A stretch of 64,000 nucleotides of DNA from Diadema setosum (taxonomy: Eukaryota > Echinodermata > Echinoidea > Diadematoida > Diadematidae), in the NCBI GenBank assembly GCA_033980235.1, contig CM067062.1, positions 3,590,404 through 3,654,403 on the forward strand, given 5' to 3'. The translations under genes were made by a program, and so were the position numbers. Below, piece by piece: positions 10,641-22,002 of this stretch; position 1 is the first letter of the stretch, and each line of letters opens with the position of its first letter. The notes below the pieces were generated by a model. It had not been told where the DNA came from. It did not search any database and saw only the letters and a program-made list of their open reading frames with translations.

Positions 10641-13600
10641 CTGACTGGTTTGCAACTCAGTTTGCTGGGGTCGAGGTTGTTTGTGTGTTTGTAGGGAGGG
10701 GGGTAAGTTCCATTTAAAGGGAAGGGGGTGGGGACACGACAGAACGGGAGGGACGGAAGTGGGTAGGGCAAAGAGGTGGATTGATACAACATGGGCACAT
10801 AGAGCAGGAGAAACTTAAATTATAATTCTCGGAAATCATACAAAATAAACTTAATTGATAAAAGAGCAGCTTTTTGTTTTAGTCACAGGACAGGGATGGA
10901 CAATTATTAGTCAAAATGAAAGCACATAGGACAACAGAACATTTTTTTCTTTGCAGCTATGTTTATGAATACATTTTGATGGGCAGTGACATACAAATGT
11001 TAGGCAACAAGGTGATTATGAAATGAAACCATTCATCTTTTATGGAGGAATGATTTGAATGAAATGGCACAGACTACTGGACATTGTTTTCTCTTCTGTG
11101 ACATCCAGAAAACAAAACAGACACACAGAAAAAGATTTGCAAAAGAGACACACAACAATCAACACTCATACACAGAGGAAAGACAACATATGGTATAAAG
11201 AGAGCAACTCAAAATATGAAATCAATGAAAGCAGCAGTACTACTAGATACTAGAATAAAAAAGAGACAAATTTTGAAAATTTGGTCTAACAAGGAATTTT
11301 AACTGAACTTGGAAAAATAGAAAAAATAATAACATTGAGGGGAATGTGCACTAAAAGTTGGGTGGGGCTATTTCACCTAGGGAAAAAGAGAAAATAAACA
11401 AAGAAAATGCAGCAGTTGAAATAATTTGATAACAACGTAATGTCTACAAGTTTAAGTCCTAGCATATCTGCTATTTCTCTTGGTGGGGCATAAGCAAACA
11501 GCGAGCGGTATGTGAAATTCGTGTAAATGTGTGTGTTTACTACAGCCATACTGCCTTCCATTATGGGAAAGGGCAAAGGAACATGATAACGTAGTAGATG
11601 AAATGGCGACATCTTTATTTGATGGTTGTTGTTCTTTTGGTAATTGGCACCTCTTCGCGAGAGTATGACCCAAACAGGGCAAAAAGACTGGACTTGCACT
11701 TTGTACCAGAACTTTTGAGATCTTCATGTTTTTGCTACTCCTTGAGCTGATTTAATAAAAATCACTGATGTTAAACTTATCTTCATTGCCTAAAATAATG
11801 TAATACTACATAGTAATAATAATCAACAGGTATTTGCTCTTTAAGATTGGCTGCAGTTTTTTAGTGTATGTACACTGTATGATTACATTCATCTATATAA
11901 AAAAGACTATTCTTTAATGTAACATAGCAAGTTTTGAAATACCAATACTAAATCTGTAATATTAAGTTACTGAGGTTTACATTTTCTCTTGAAAATATTT
12001 ATTCACTACTGCTTTCAAGCTTGATAAAAGGTTAATTTCACATGTAATATTAAACCATTCCACCATTTGTTTTCTTTTCTTTTTTACCCAAACAGCATGA
12101 CAGAATATCAGTTGGAGTTAGTTAAAGTGCATAATTACTAAACAAACTGCATTCAAGAGATTTTGTGATGTCATCGTAACAGACAGTGGTTAGTGTGTGC
12201 ACAGTGGTTGCATGGTAAGAATAATAATGCATCATGTATCATGCATGCTGGCCAAACATGAAGTAATATTAGTAAGGTTATGAAACGTTATTGACATGAA
12301 CAGAACGTATGGATAAGCATGTCTGTGTTAGAGAGTAACATGAATAATATACTGTGTGTGTGAAATGCTGGCATAAATAATAAATATCCAAGATTTATCT
12401 TCATTCGCCAGTGATATCTAACTTGATTGGTTTGACACTTCTTATCTTGGGTATGGCATTATTAATAAAACCTTATTTTAACCCATAATGTGCCTTGTTT
12501 GATGAATGGCATGCCAGCTAGAGTGTTTTCTTTTCCAACTGACAGATACAATGTATGTCTATGGAAACTAATTGCCAAATGCCTTCCTGTTTGACTATGA
12601 AACACTGCAACACCTGAGTGGGCTTGCTAACTTCAAATCATGTAAAGTTTAGAGGGGTAAATGAATGCTAATGAAAGAGGTTGAAAAGTTAAAGCTATTT
12701 CAGCGCCTGGGCACAAAAAGGGTTAAACTTCATACGTTTTAATACTGTACACGCCACATATTTTGCGAGTCTAAATTTTCGCGAATCAGGAATTCCCGAC
12801 GATTTCGCGAGTGGTTAAATTTGCGATTGTGGAGTCCTGTACTGAACGCAGAAGTGTACACGCGTACGTCACATTCACATCGGGATAAGAGTCAATATTT
12901 TCGCGTGTCTTTAATTTCGCGAACAGCACCTAACTCACGAAATTCACGAAAATAAAAACCTCGCGAAATATTCGGCGTATACAGTAATCAGGTCAAGGAA
13001 GAGACCTAATTTTGTTGAGCCATGCGATTATAATCACAGACTAGCTTTTCAAATCAAACACACGATTCTAAAAAACTAAAAAAAAAAAGGCAATAAGAGA
13101 AGCTTTCATGTGGAGAAACCTGAGAGTCTGAAGATTCCCCCCGATTCTTGTTCCCCAACGAGATAAGATGCCTTGAGCGAAAATCTCCTAAATCCCCCCT
13201 CAAGTGATGCCTGAGCCAAGACAGCATTGAGATAGACTAGACAAGAAGTATGAGTCTTATCAGGGATATGTGGAGGATCATGGTGCTTTATAGGATGGAG
13301 GGTTAACTAGAAGGCAAGCTAGGCAGCATTTCTCTGAGCCCTGAAGGATTGTGATTCACCATTTACAGGAAGTACAACACGAGAACTGTTCAGTATGACA
13401 CGCACATAACATGATAACGAAGGTTTTACAATGAGTGCGGACAGGACACAAATGAAATTGGTACGAACACATGTAGAAGACAATGCATGTCACACACATA
13501 ACATGAGAGACGCAGAAATAAGTATCACAGAGTTAAGACACGATACGACACAACATTGAAAAATTTCACGAGACCCAAGATGCAGATAACACAGGGAGAT

Positions 13601-15471
13601 GAGCAATACGGTCTGAGCAAGCATGCACTAATCACGATATATAACACATCTGACAGGACATGTCTACAAATTGAACTTGCTGCTATTAAAGCATCACACT
13701 CATAGCTGTCAAATTACCAAACTACATATCACTCTGGGGATCTGCTCTGTGTAAAGATTCATAGGATCTGAGCTGATTTTGTAGATTGCACTTTCAGTAG
13801 CTAATTATAATATAACAGCTGACTGCATAGAAAAAAACAGCAACACACATTTGTTTCTGAGGAATAGGAAGTGGTCCCCAAATGGAGAAATCCATCACAA
13901 ATAATTCTCACAGCAGTTTTTCCAACAATATATGTGACAATCTTCCCTCTTAAAATTCAATTTTTGTTTGCATTTCTTCTTTCAGTTTTATAGAGTGAAA
14001 GCAGATTAAGCATTAAGAAAGCCTACCTATGTCCCCAAAATGAAAGCACAGGTTTATTCCACTCAAAATTGTTCCACTTTGGAAGGTACTTTGAAGCAAT
14101 GTAAAGGTCAATAATACTTGATATCGTGAGCATACTTATGAGTTTGTGTAATATTGACACACTATGAGTGCAGCACTTAGTTGAACTGGATGACATACAC
14201 AGATTTTACATGAGCAAAAGCATGCCAATGATCTCATTAAGTGTGACCAGATAACAACCAAGATCAGCAGCACACTATGACAGAAGTGCTGCTTCAATCT
14301 GTTCAGTATTTACTCCTTGGAACTCATTCACTGCCAATCTTTGCGTCATGTCTTGCAAGCAATCCCCCTTCAAGGCGGCAGGAATGCTGCCCTTAAATCA
14401 AGCTAGAACAATCATCTTTGTTCCACGTATCAATGACAGCTTCAATACTATAACATAATTTTTCTTGAATGAGTCCTGATGGAAGTGCATTTTTGGCACA
14501 GCTGATATTTATATGGAAAGTAAATATATGATGCAAGATAGTCTTGTATCAAGGAAATTACCAATCATTTAACTCCATGTATTCAGATAACTGACCTTTC
14601 TACTTTAACTTCTGTCAGAGTGATTGCTGACTTGGCAATGTCTGGTCACATTTCATATTTATTTTTTTCTTGTACCACAACAAAAATAGTCTCAGAATGA
14701 TTTTCTCTTCATTCTTATCTTCCTGCTGCTGCTGAGCTATATTTCCTGTCAAAGTGAAATTTTACATGAAATCCTGCTTTTCATGTACACATTCTACATT
14801 GCATTGTAACAAACTGCAGAGAAGATTTTGTACATATGTATTTTGCCATTTGTAAAACAGACTCCCTTACACATTTAAGGCATTGTTCAGGTGGCAGCCT
14901 TTTCGGAGTTCCTGGATTCTTCAGCTCGCATTACAAATCTTCATTTGAGCTAGCTTTCAGTTTGCTGTAGACATATGCTAAATCACATTTTTGCAAATAC
15001 TAAATAAAAAGTAAAGTGTGTACATCTGGCCTGTTTGATCTCAAGGTCAGATCTTGCCTTATAAATGTAAGACAATAGAACAATATAATATCACATACAA
15101 ATTTGACTGGATCACACTAAAAATCTTCAATAAATGACACACAAAACTTTCTCATATGCACAAAAGTACATTTGATGACTGGAGGATTGAGACTATTAAA
15201 AAACAACAACAACCACTAAAATTAGAAGCCATTAAATTAAGACCATCTTCATTCAGCCTACGAGAGAAAACATACAGTTCACAAAATTGTTTTCAATATG
15301 CAGTTGCCTCCTGGATGTCTATTCTCAGGAGTAATAGATAAACATTTCAAAGTGGTAAAATCAAAGAAATAATAAGTTCAACTAAAAGCATCACACTGCT
15401 ATGTCTGGTTGCTATGGCAATCACTGTGGCAACAAGAGGCAATCAATGACATCATTGGTGACATCACTTAC
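10641..15471. other. CLIP intron 17
   Basis: A 4.8-kb intron. Its only clear insertion is the TA-flanked MITE at 12745-12984. Open frames near 11373-11727 have no family resemblance and no splice support. Confidence 0.75.
12745..12984. mobile_element. TA-flanked MITE, copy 1 (CTGTAYACGCC ends)
   Basis: A 240-bp element flanked by TA on both sides. Ends CTGTACACGCC and GGCGTATACAG, interior dense in TTCGCGAA/CGCGA motifs. A second copy lies inverted at 59972-60196. TA duplication and short inverted ends suggest a Tc1/mariner-type non-autonomous element. High CpG compared with surroundings. Confidence 0.85.
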
Positions 15472-15637
15472 CAGGCTACTGATTTGCTGCTTGCATTTCT
15501 GCAGCTCTTGCTCGTGTTTCTGGTTCTGCTGCCTAGACTCCTCCTCAGCCTCTTCCTTGGTTTGGCTGACGAGGTCTGTCAGCCGGGCTATGCTCTGGTT
15601 GGCCTCGGACAGACTGGACTGGAGGTCTTCTATTCTC
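15472..15637 (-). CDS. CLIP1: CLIP exon 17: coiled coil
   Basis: A 166-nt exon, residues 705-759 (RIEDLQSSLSEANQSIARLT ... LQKCKQQISSL). Collinear with human [20 protein letters not shown]. Acceptor AATCTCAG, donor AGCCTG|GTAAGT. Ends in phase 0. Confidence 0.94.
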
Positions 15638-16047
15638 CTGAGATTGTTAGAAGGGAGAGGAGGAGGAGCGTGATATTAACGAAAGAACACCCTGAATACA
15701 ACTAGCACACAGGGTACAATGTGGGTACAAGATATACAATTTTTTTTGTAGGTTAGTTTCAACATTCTGAGATCTCTGCAATATTTGGTATGAAAAAGAA
15801 GACTGAATGGATATTTGGGTGTGGAAATTTGTCTGGCACAACCTCTCTAAACTAACATCTTAATTTTGATAAGAGTCTAGCACATGAAAAATGTCATGGA
15901 TTGGAGAGGTTTGCAATTATATCATATTTACATTTTATAATTTATTAATGAAGGAGAGTCACCTGTAATTCCACCTACTTGCATGGATGTTTTTAATCAA
16001 AGCATTTGTGACCTTGAACACAATTCTGATGTTAAGTATCAGTTTAC
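15638..16047. other. CLIP intron 16
   Basis: About 410 bp AT-rich intron, nothing else seen. Confidence 0.8.
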
Positions 16048-16136
16048 CTGTCTTTTGTTCTGATCTGTTCATTCAGCATGACGAGCTGCTGTGAACTGTT
16101 ACCAGAGTTCTTCATAAGTTCAGCGATGTCGTTCTC
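16048..16136 (-). CDS. CLIP1: CLIP exon 16: coiled coil, conserved ENDIAEL segment
   Basis: An 89-nt exon encoding residues 675-703, starting ENDIAELMKNSGNSSQQL. Human CLIP-170 has ENDIAEIMKMSGDNSSQL at the same place, so this is diagnostic for the family and separates it from generic coiled-coil proteins. Acceptor CCTTGCAG, donor GACAG|GTAAAC. Arg704 is split with exon 17. Confidence 0.96.
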
Positions 16137-16956
16137 CTGCAAGGAGGGTGTTCAAAGTAGATTCAAACAACAGCAACACTTTGTGAGTCACTAACAGCCA
16201 GCAAGCAATATTCATCAAATGTGTGAAATATACTGTAACATCTTCTATGTGTATATGTGGATTTAAACAGGACTAATAAAAACAGAGTTATTGACACAGC
16301 ATGCAAGAAACTTAAAAAAAAAAACTGACTCAAACTAGCAATAAACAATTAAAAATGTGATGCGGTAGACACTGAATCATCAGTTTAGGAATACATCTAC
16401 ATCTGAAGAGAAAGGAGAAATAGTATGTACAAAGTTGTGAAGTTAGTGAAGTTAGTCTACAGCATTGCCCATTTCCCTCTGGCTGAAGTAAATTACGTAA
16501 CTGTGTCACACAATTAAATTCAATTTGATTTTTATTTCATTTTGGTTCCACTTCATTACCATTTGTTTTTATTTCAAAATAAATGTTAAATCCACATATC
16601 CATTTCATATGTGAAATGCAAATATGCAGATGGTTAAATACAAGTTCGTATCAACCTTTATGAAGCACTTTGACGTAGGTATATCAGTAATATAATGGCT
16701 GTTGGATACTATAGAATTTTGGAAATATACATTTCCACTGCAGGTGCAACACTGCCATCAAACTATTATATTATTATGATAATAATAACTACTTTTATTT
16801 CTATTGTTGTCATGGAAGAAGTGAATGTCATGGCACTGAGGTACAGACCAATATGCTTTTAATGGCAGTCATGCAATGTTACCCACTACACACATGTGCA
16901 TCTCATACTTCGACTAAAGACATGATGAGTGCAGAAGTCTCTTGAAGATGTCTCAC
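16137..16956. other. CLIP intron 15
   Basis: About 820 bp AT-rich intron, nothing else seen. Confidence 0.8.
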
Positions 16957-17024
16957 CAATTTCTTCTTGTCCTCCACCAGCTGATCACACCTTTGTTCAC
17001 TAGCCTGCCATTTCCGCTCAAGAT
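16957..17024 (-). CDS. CLIP1: CLIP exon 15: coiled coil
   Basis: A 68-nt exon completing Asp652 and encoding LERKWQASEQRCDQLVEDKK plus KL (653-674). Acceptor ATCCATAG, donor AAATTG|GTGAGA. It ends at KKL, so that exon 16 rebuilds the conserved KLENDIAE of vertebrate CLIP-170. Confidence 0.92.
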
Positions 17025-17839
17025 CTATGGATATCATTTTTTTTTTTAATGAAGTACAACAATGAGTCAACTTAGGTTCTTACTAATGTTTGATATTTAC
17101 TAGCATGATTAGGTTTATCATAATGCACACTTTCAAAGATAGGATGAATTCTACCAGGGAACAGTTTGAGAGAAATATTCGTTTATACAGTTCTTGCCAC
17201 AGATTAATTTGTAAACACAAAAAGCTTCTTCACCGAATAAGATACTGTATATAAAATAGGACTGGGATGTTAGTTTAACCATATGAAAGGCCAGGAGTCT
17301 TTTGTTCAGCCCAGTTTTGCTGACAATTTAGCTGACTTTTTTGTATACATTTGCATTAGTTCTTGGAATAATTGAATACTTGGCATTTCATCTACAAATA
17401 TAAAAGCATGTGAAAAGTTTTGGGGGGTTACTACCACAATGCTAAGGCAAAATTTTACTTAATTTTCACATCTGTCCTTCACTAAAAGTCATAGAAAATT
17501 TAAGACAGCTTCAATGTGAACTCCTCAGACAAAACAAAAGATGCTTATTGACTGAACACAGGTTCTGGTAGGATCACATATTGTACCTGCTTTAGCAGCT
17601 TTAATGTAAATGCTCCAAAGTGATATGAAGGTTCTCTACAGATAAGAGGGCTGGTCTACCAAGCTCTGTAAGTGGTGGCTGTATATATCTTATGTAAATC
17701 AATCAATTAGAATCTGTACAATCAGCCTCTCACCAGGATATCATACCATTCTGACAAACATTTGTGCTAAAAATAACTAAATTTTTCAGAATGATAGGAA
17801 ATGCTAACAAAAAAACAAATAAGAAATGTCCATCCTCAC
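17025..17839. other. CLIP intron 14
   Basis: About 815 bp AT-rich intron, nothing else seen. Confidence 0.8.
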
Positions 17840-17923
17840 CTGATAAGGCATTTTTCAGACCCTGTACATCAAATGAAAGCTTGGTGCGAGCAGACTCCTC
17901 CTCAGCTAATTTCTTGCTTAATT
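17840..17923 (-). CDS. CLIP1: CLIP exon 14: coiled coil
   Basis: An 84-nt exon encoding LSKKLAEEESARTKLSFDV and QGLKNALS (625-651), with split codons at both ends (Glu624 and Asp652). Acceptor is a long T run followed by AATGAAG; donor ATCAG|GTGAGG. Joins exon 15 as ALSDLERK, comparable to the human SSDLEKLRE region. Confidence 0.88.
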
Positions 17924-18641
17924 CTTCATTAAAAAAAAACAATGACAAATAAACAGGGATCAATACAGATAATATGAAAACATCAAATCACATCAAAGTA
18001 AGACTCTGAAAATCACAAACTTCTTCAAGCTGCAATGGTTCCAGGGTAATGCAATTTGTTAAATTTCCCATGTCAGTGTTGAAGTGCTCTGTAAGATTTA
18101 ACTGTACACATACGAATCTACCTGCTCTGTGCTAATGAATACCTCACCATGGACAATTTTGCACTTATTTCCAACTGATACACACTTTCACTTCTTAGCC
18201 TGCTATCCATTCCTTGCAAGTATCCTTGCTTATTAGTGCTTTGTCCAGTGACGCAAGGACATAGTATGTGCATGCTTAGGTTGCACTGAATATCGGTGCG
18301 AACAGAAACATTCACAGGAATCGTTCATCGCATCAAAGCTCCTAAATAGCTCAATATCACTACTGGATTCAATGAAAAGTGTGAGGTCACAATCTGAATC
18401 ATGTGAATGGAACAATCTCAAATCTGATTGTAGATGCCACAAAAGCTCACTGCTGTCTCACATGAGTCTCATATGACAACACAGATGACAAGGAGGTGTT
18501 CACACTTTGAAAACTATTCTCAGGTTTGTTTGGGTTTTTTTTTCAGGATATGAAATGCTAAACCTTAAAGCACATTGCTACATCTTGATTACTGAACAAA
18601 GATGTGACATTTTGCGATGATTTTACCAACTGTTATCTCAC
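17924..18641. other. CLIP intron 13
   Basis: About 720 bp AT-rich intron, nothing else seen. Confidence 0.8.
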
Positions 18642-18699
18642 CTGAAACTTGGCTCTCTTTTTCTTCCTTCTGTTCTGCCTCAGTCTTCAATTCTTTTGC
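18642..18699 (-). CDS. CLIP1: CLIP exon 13: coiled coil
   Basis: A 58-nt exon encoding AKELKTEAEQKEEKESQVS (605-623) plus one G that makes Glu624 with exon 14. Acceptor TTTGTTTGTAG has a strong pyrimidine tract; donor TTTCAG|GTGAGA. Confidence 0.9.
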
Positions 18700-19667
18700 C
18701 TACAAACAAAAAGGAAATACAAATCAATGAAAGTCCATACACTCACACTGAGAATCATACTCGTCTTCCTCTACATTGCACATACTGTACTATTTCTATT
18801 TGCCATAATATATTATATACCATACAAATGCTTCAGTGTAAAGTATACAAAACAGTGAAGCAAACCATGGCAGCACATTTCAAAAGAAATGTGCCACTGC
18901 TCATTTCAAAAGAAACTGCCACAGAAGAAGCATTAAAATGGGTCTATGGCAATTACACATATTGTACCCCCTGGGCAATTACCCTGGACCCTTCCCCTGA
19001 CCCTAACCCTAATCCTGATCCTGAACCTAAACCTAACCCTAATCTTTACTCTAACCTCATCACTAACCAGTATTTAGCCAGGGGGGTAATTGCCCTGATG
19101 TGCATTAAAACCATTTATAACTCTTCCATAATGCAAGTCCCAGAAGTTTATTGTATAGCAGGACAGGTTCCAACTTTAATGTTACTTTATATTACAAAGG
19201 ATGCACTGTCAGCTGCTAAACATTACCAACTGAAAGAGTTTTAGCAAAGGACAACATTGTTAGTAATACTTGAAACATCAAAGTGCCACAAGAATGCATG
19301 TCACAGCTAACAACTGTCCAAAAGAATCAGAAAATATCATAAAGACATGTAGAACAACAAACTAATGCAATGGCATATCCATGTAGAAACAATACAACCA
19401 AACTACGAGAAAGTGAAAACAGAACAAACATAAATCTTTAGATTTATATACATCAAATCGTTGACAAAGACATCACTTCTAAGGTGTAGAATTTTTCAGG
19501 AACTCCATCTTGTTTGAGACAGTAATAGATATTTGTAACTCCCTTGTAACTTGGTAATAATGTCTTTTTTTTTGTTAATCTGTTCTTTTGTTTGTTTTTT
19601 CTTTTTTGTTGTTGCTATAAAAGAAACGAACCAAAGCGATGGTGAATATTTTTTAACTTGCACTTAC
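18700..19667. other. CLIP intron 12
   Basis: Contains telomere-like element copy 1 (18948-19095). The rest is AT-rich intron with a T-rich stretch near 19560-19620. Confidence 0.8.
18948..19095. mobile_element. Telomere-like foldback element, copy 1
   Basis: About 148 bp with GGCAATTAC/GGGCAATTACC ends on the left and GGGGGTAATTGCCC on the right. The centre is degenerate CCCTAA repeats (CCCTAACCC, CCTAATCC, CCTAAACC). Inverted relative to copy 2 at 20130-20321; both contain the string CTAACCAGTATTTAGCC or its near complement. No coding capacity. Confidence 0.8.
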
Positions 19668-19925
19668 CAGGTGGTCTATCTTCTTCTCCGCCTCTACCTT
19701 GCCCCTCTGCAGTGCCTCTAGCTCTACCTCCAGTTCTCCCACCCTCCTCCTCTGCTCCTCCATCTCCGCCCCCGTCTTCTCCCCCTCTTTACTCCTGGTC
19801 TCCAGCTCCTCCGCCCTCTTCTTGGTCTCTGCCAGCTCCTTCTGTAACTCCTCCAGCTGCTCCGTGTAGGTGGACGCCTCCGTCTCCAGCTCGGCAATCT
19901 TGAATTCTTTCTCCTCATTTTGGCT
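19668..19925 (-). CDS. CLIP1: CLIP exon 12: coiled coil
   Basis: A 258-nt, phase 0-0 exon, residues 519-604, highly charged coiled coil (FKIAELETEASTYTEQLEEL ... VGELEVELEALQRGKVEAE). Donor CACCTG|GTAAGT is strong; acceptor TCAATCAG. The acceptor-side intron sequence is repeated about 400 bp upstream in the transcript direction, beyond a telomere-like element. Confidence 0.93.
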
Positions 19926-20105
19926 CTGATTGAGCAATGGCATTTGAAACCAAAGTAACATCACATGCACACTAACATAACACTAGCAATATATTCATTC
20001 ATTTTTTTTTCCTTCTTCTTCCTTTTTTCTGTTGTTGTTTTTGCCATAAAGATGTTCCAATCACTTATAATCACAGGTAAATCTTGTTCATTTGAATTGA
20101 TCTAA
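19926..20105. repeat. Direct repeat, left copy (includes the exon 12 acceptor)
   Basis: Starts at the first intron base next to exon 12 (CTGATTGAGCAATGGC) and runs to GTTCATTTGAATTGATCTAA. Matches 20328-20502 with scattered substitutions and small indels. Confidence 0.8.
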
Positions 20106-20129
20106 TTTTGATTCTGATTGAGCGTATCC

Positions 20130-20321
20130 GGGCAATTACCCCCGGAGGGCAATTACCCCCCCGGCCAAATACTGGTTAGTGGTAAGGTAAGAGTAAAGAT
20201 TCGGGTTAGGGTTAGGTTTAGGGTTAGGAGTTTGGGTTAGGGTTAGGGTTAGGTTCAGGATTAGGATTAGGATTAGGGCCAGGGGAAGGGTGCGGGGTAA
20301 TTGCCCAGGGGGTAATTGCCC
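20130..20321. mobile_element. Telomere-like foldback element, copy 2
   Basis: About 192 bp. Each end carries a doubled motif (GGGCAATTACCCCC twice on the left; GGGGTAATTGCCC and GGGGGTAATTGCCC on the right). The interior is degenerate TTAGGG repeats. It sits between two copies of a duplicated intron segment. Confidence 0.85.
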
Positions 20322-20327
20322 TAGACC

Positions 20328-20502
20328 CTGATTGAGCAATAGCATTGAAGCCAAAATAACATCACATGCATGCTAACATAACATTAACAGCATAATCATT
20401 CATTTTTGTCTTCTTTTTCATTTTTGCTATTGTTTTTTTTTTTGGTATAGATGTTACAGTCACTTATAATCACATGTAAATCTTGTTCATTTGTTGATCT
20501 AA
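20328..20502. repeat. Direct repeat, right copy
   Basis: Starts CTGATTGAGCAATAGC and ends GTTCATTTGTTGATCTAA. Partner of 19926-20105, and includes a second AATCAG acceptor-like site on the minus strand. Confidence 0.8.
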
Positions 20503-20908
20503 ATAAAAGATAAAAAACATATTTATTCATCATAACAAAACTCTTACATAACTATTGATATCAGGTATCCTCTTCAATATTTTTCTCTGACAATAAAACA
20601 AAGAGGAATGTATCCACATTCACATAATCTACCATGTAGAGGCTTGTGAACTTGATGAAGTCTGCTGTTGGACAGACTAATATTTTCTTATAGGCTAAGT
20701 CAGTGTAGCTATATCTATCAGCACAAGGTGCTACACTGAAGCTGGAGGGTATTTTCTGTATGTTTTGTGCAGTATTAATTGCACTTATTCTAGATCTCAA
20801 GTGAAAGAAATAATGATAAGTATCATATCATTATCATCACCAACACCATTATCATCACCAATAGCATCTGTGCATTTTCATTATGAAAACATTACCTCCA
20901 AAATCCCA

Positions 20909-21678
20909 TTAACCCTAACCAGGCTGGGCTTTTTGGGTTGTTCTGTGCCCCCCCCCCTCCCCCCCTCCCCCCCCCCCCCAGATCTCGGCCGTCGATTGCG
21001 CAATCGCCATGAAAATTGGCACATGCATTACCTGTGGCGTAATCTACCACATTATACAAAAAGAAATGGAAATTTTCATTATACTAATTAATTACGCTAA
21101 TATATGCATAAAATCATACATTTTGCTCTAAATCAGAAAGTAAAGCTCCTAGAATCCTAATTTTTGGTGATAACATTCTTTGTAGCATTCCTAACAATGT
21201 ACTTGAAAAAAAAAATCCGGTATCAAACTTAATTTCTTATGAATTTTATTGTTTTATGAATTTCTTATGTTTTTCCCTGTTTTTTGACCTTTTGTTTTAT
21301 CATTTTTTTTTTGCGCAAAAAATTAATGATAGAACCATTTCCAAGCATAATTATGCTAAAATTAATTGATTTCAGCCTATGAAAGTGAAAATAATCATAT
21401 CTTTATGAATAAGGTGAGAAAACTCCATTTGCATAGACTTTTCACACAAAACCACGTTTTTGAGCCATTTTCGGTCTGACAGGCATGTATAAAAGGTCGT
21501 GCACCGTCGTAACGGTATGCGCAATTTTCACGAAAATGGTGTCAAAAGATGCGCAAGACTTGAAAGTAAAACGTCAGCAAACGGCACGGTAAAAAAAAAT
21601 TTGCACGGCGGAAAAGTCGCGAAAAATGTCAAGGGGAGTTGATTCAAACCCCCCCCCCCCCCCCCTTTTTAGGGTTAA
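20909..21678. mobile_element. 770-bp TTAA element with TTAACCCTAA ends
   Basis: Left end TTAACCCTAACCAGG and right end CCTTTTTAGGGTTAA are inverted over about 10 bp beyond an exact TTAA. Long C runs sit just inside both ends (20949-20979 and about 21650-21665). The interior is non-coding and includes a TGCGCAATCGCCATG stretch. The TTAA target and CCCT-type tip resemble piggyBac-derived non-autonomous elements. Confidence 0.7.
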
Positions 21679-21845
21679 GCTTGTATGACTTTCATTTGGG
21701 GGGGAAAAAAAAAACAGTGCTTGTCTAGACTACAGAAAGTCTTGGGAGCAAAACAGATCCCGACATCCCAAACTGGGAGGGATGACATGTTATTCTCTTC
21801 TTGATTAGCTTTGTACTCTACCAATTATTGTCTTCTTGTACTCAC

Positions 21846-22002
21846 TACAGCAGCCATGCTGATTGCTGCATGAACCCTGGGCTGGAACACATTGTAATTC
21901 CAAACAGATTCCACCGTAGCCATTTTCTCTTAGGCACAGATGTCCAATACGACTTCCACGAAAACAGAAAACACCACTTTCACTCAATGTACTATCCAAG
22001 CA
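21846..22002 (-). pseudogene. Cysteine-rich exon-like open frame inside CLIP intron 11
   Basis: Unrecognised. Minus-strand frame with eight Cys in 52 residues, spaced C-x11-C-x9-C-x9-C-x4-C-x6-C-x5-CC. It includes CLRENGYGGICLELQCVP and CSNQHGCC. It is bounded by GTGCAG on the acceptor side and a strong GTGAGT donor. Such Cys spacing is typical of secreted disulphide-rich domains, but no family can be named. An upstream frame (to 22178) is also Cys-containing but interrupted. It could be a stray exon, a pseudogene fragment, or chance. Confidence 0.3.

Noticed and set aside
18696..19244. 182-codon plus-strand open frame rich in NPNPDP
   Set aside because: Its Asn/Pro repeats are simply translated CCTAAC-type telomere-like repeats; the frame runs across the element and intron.
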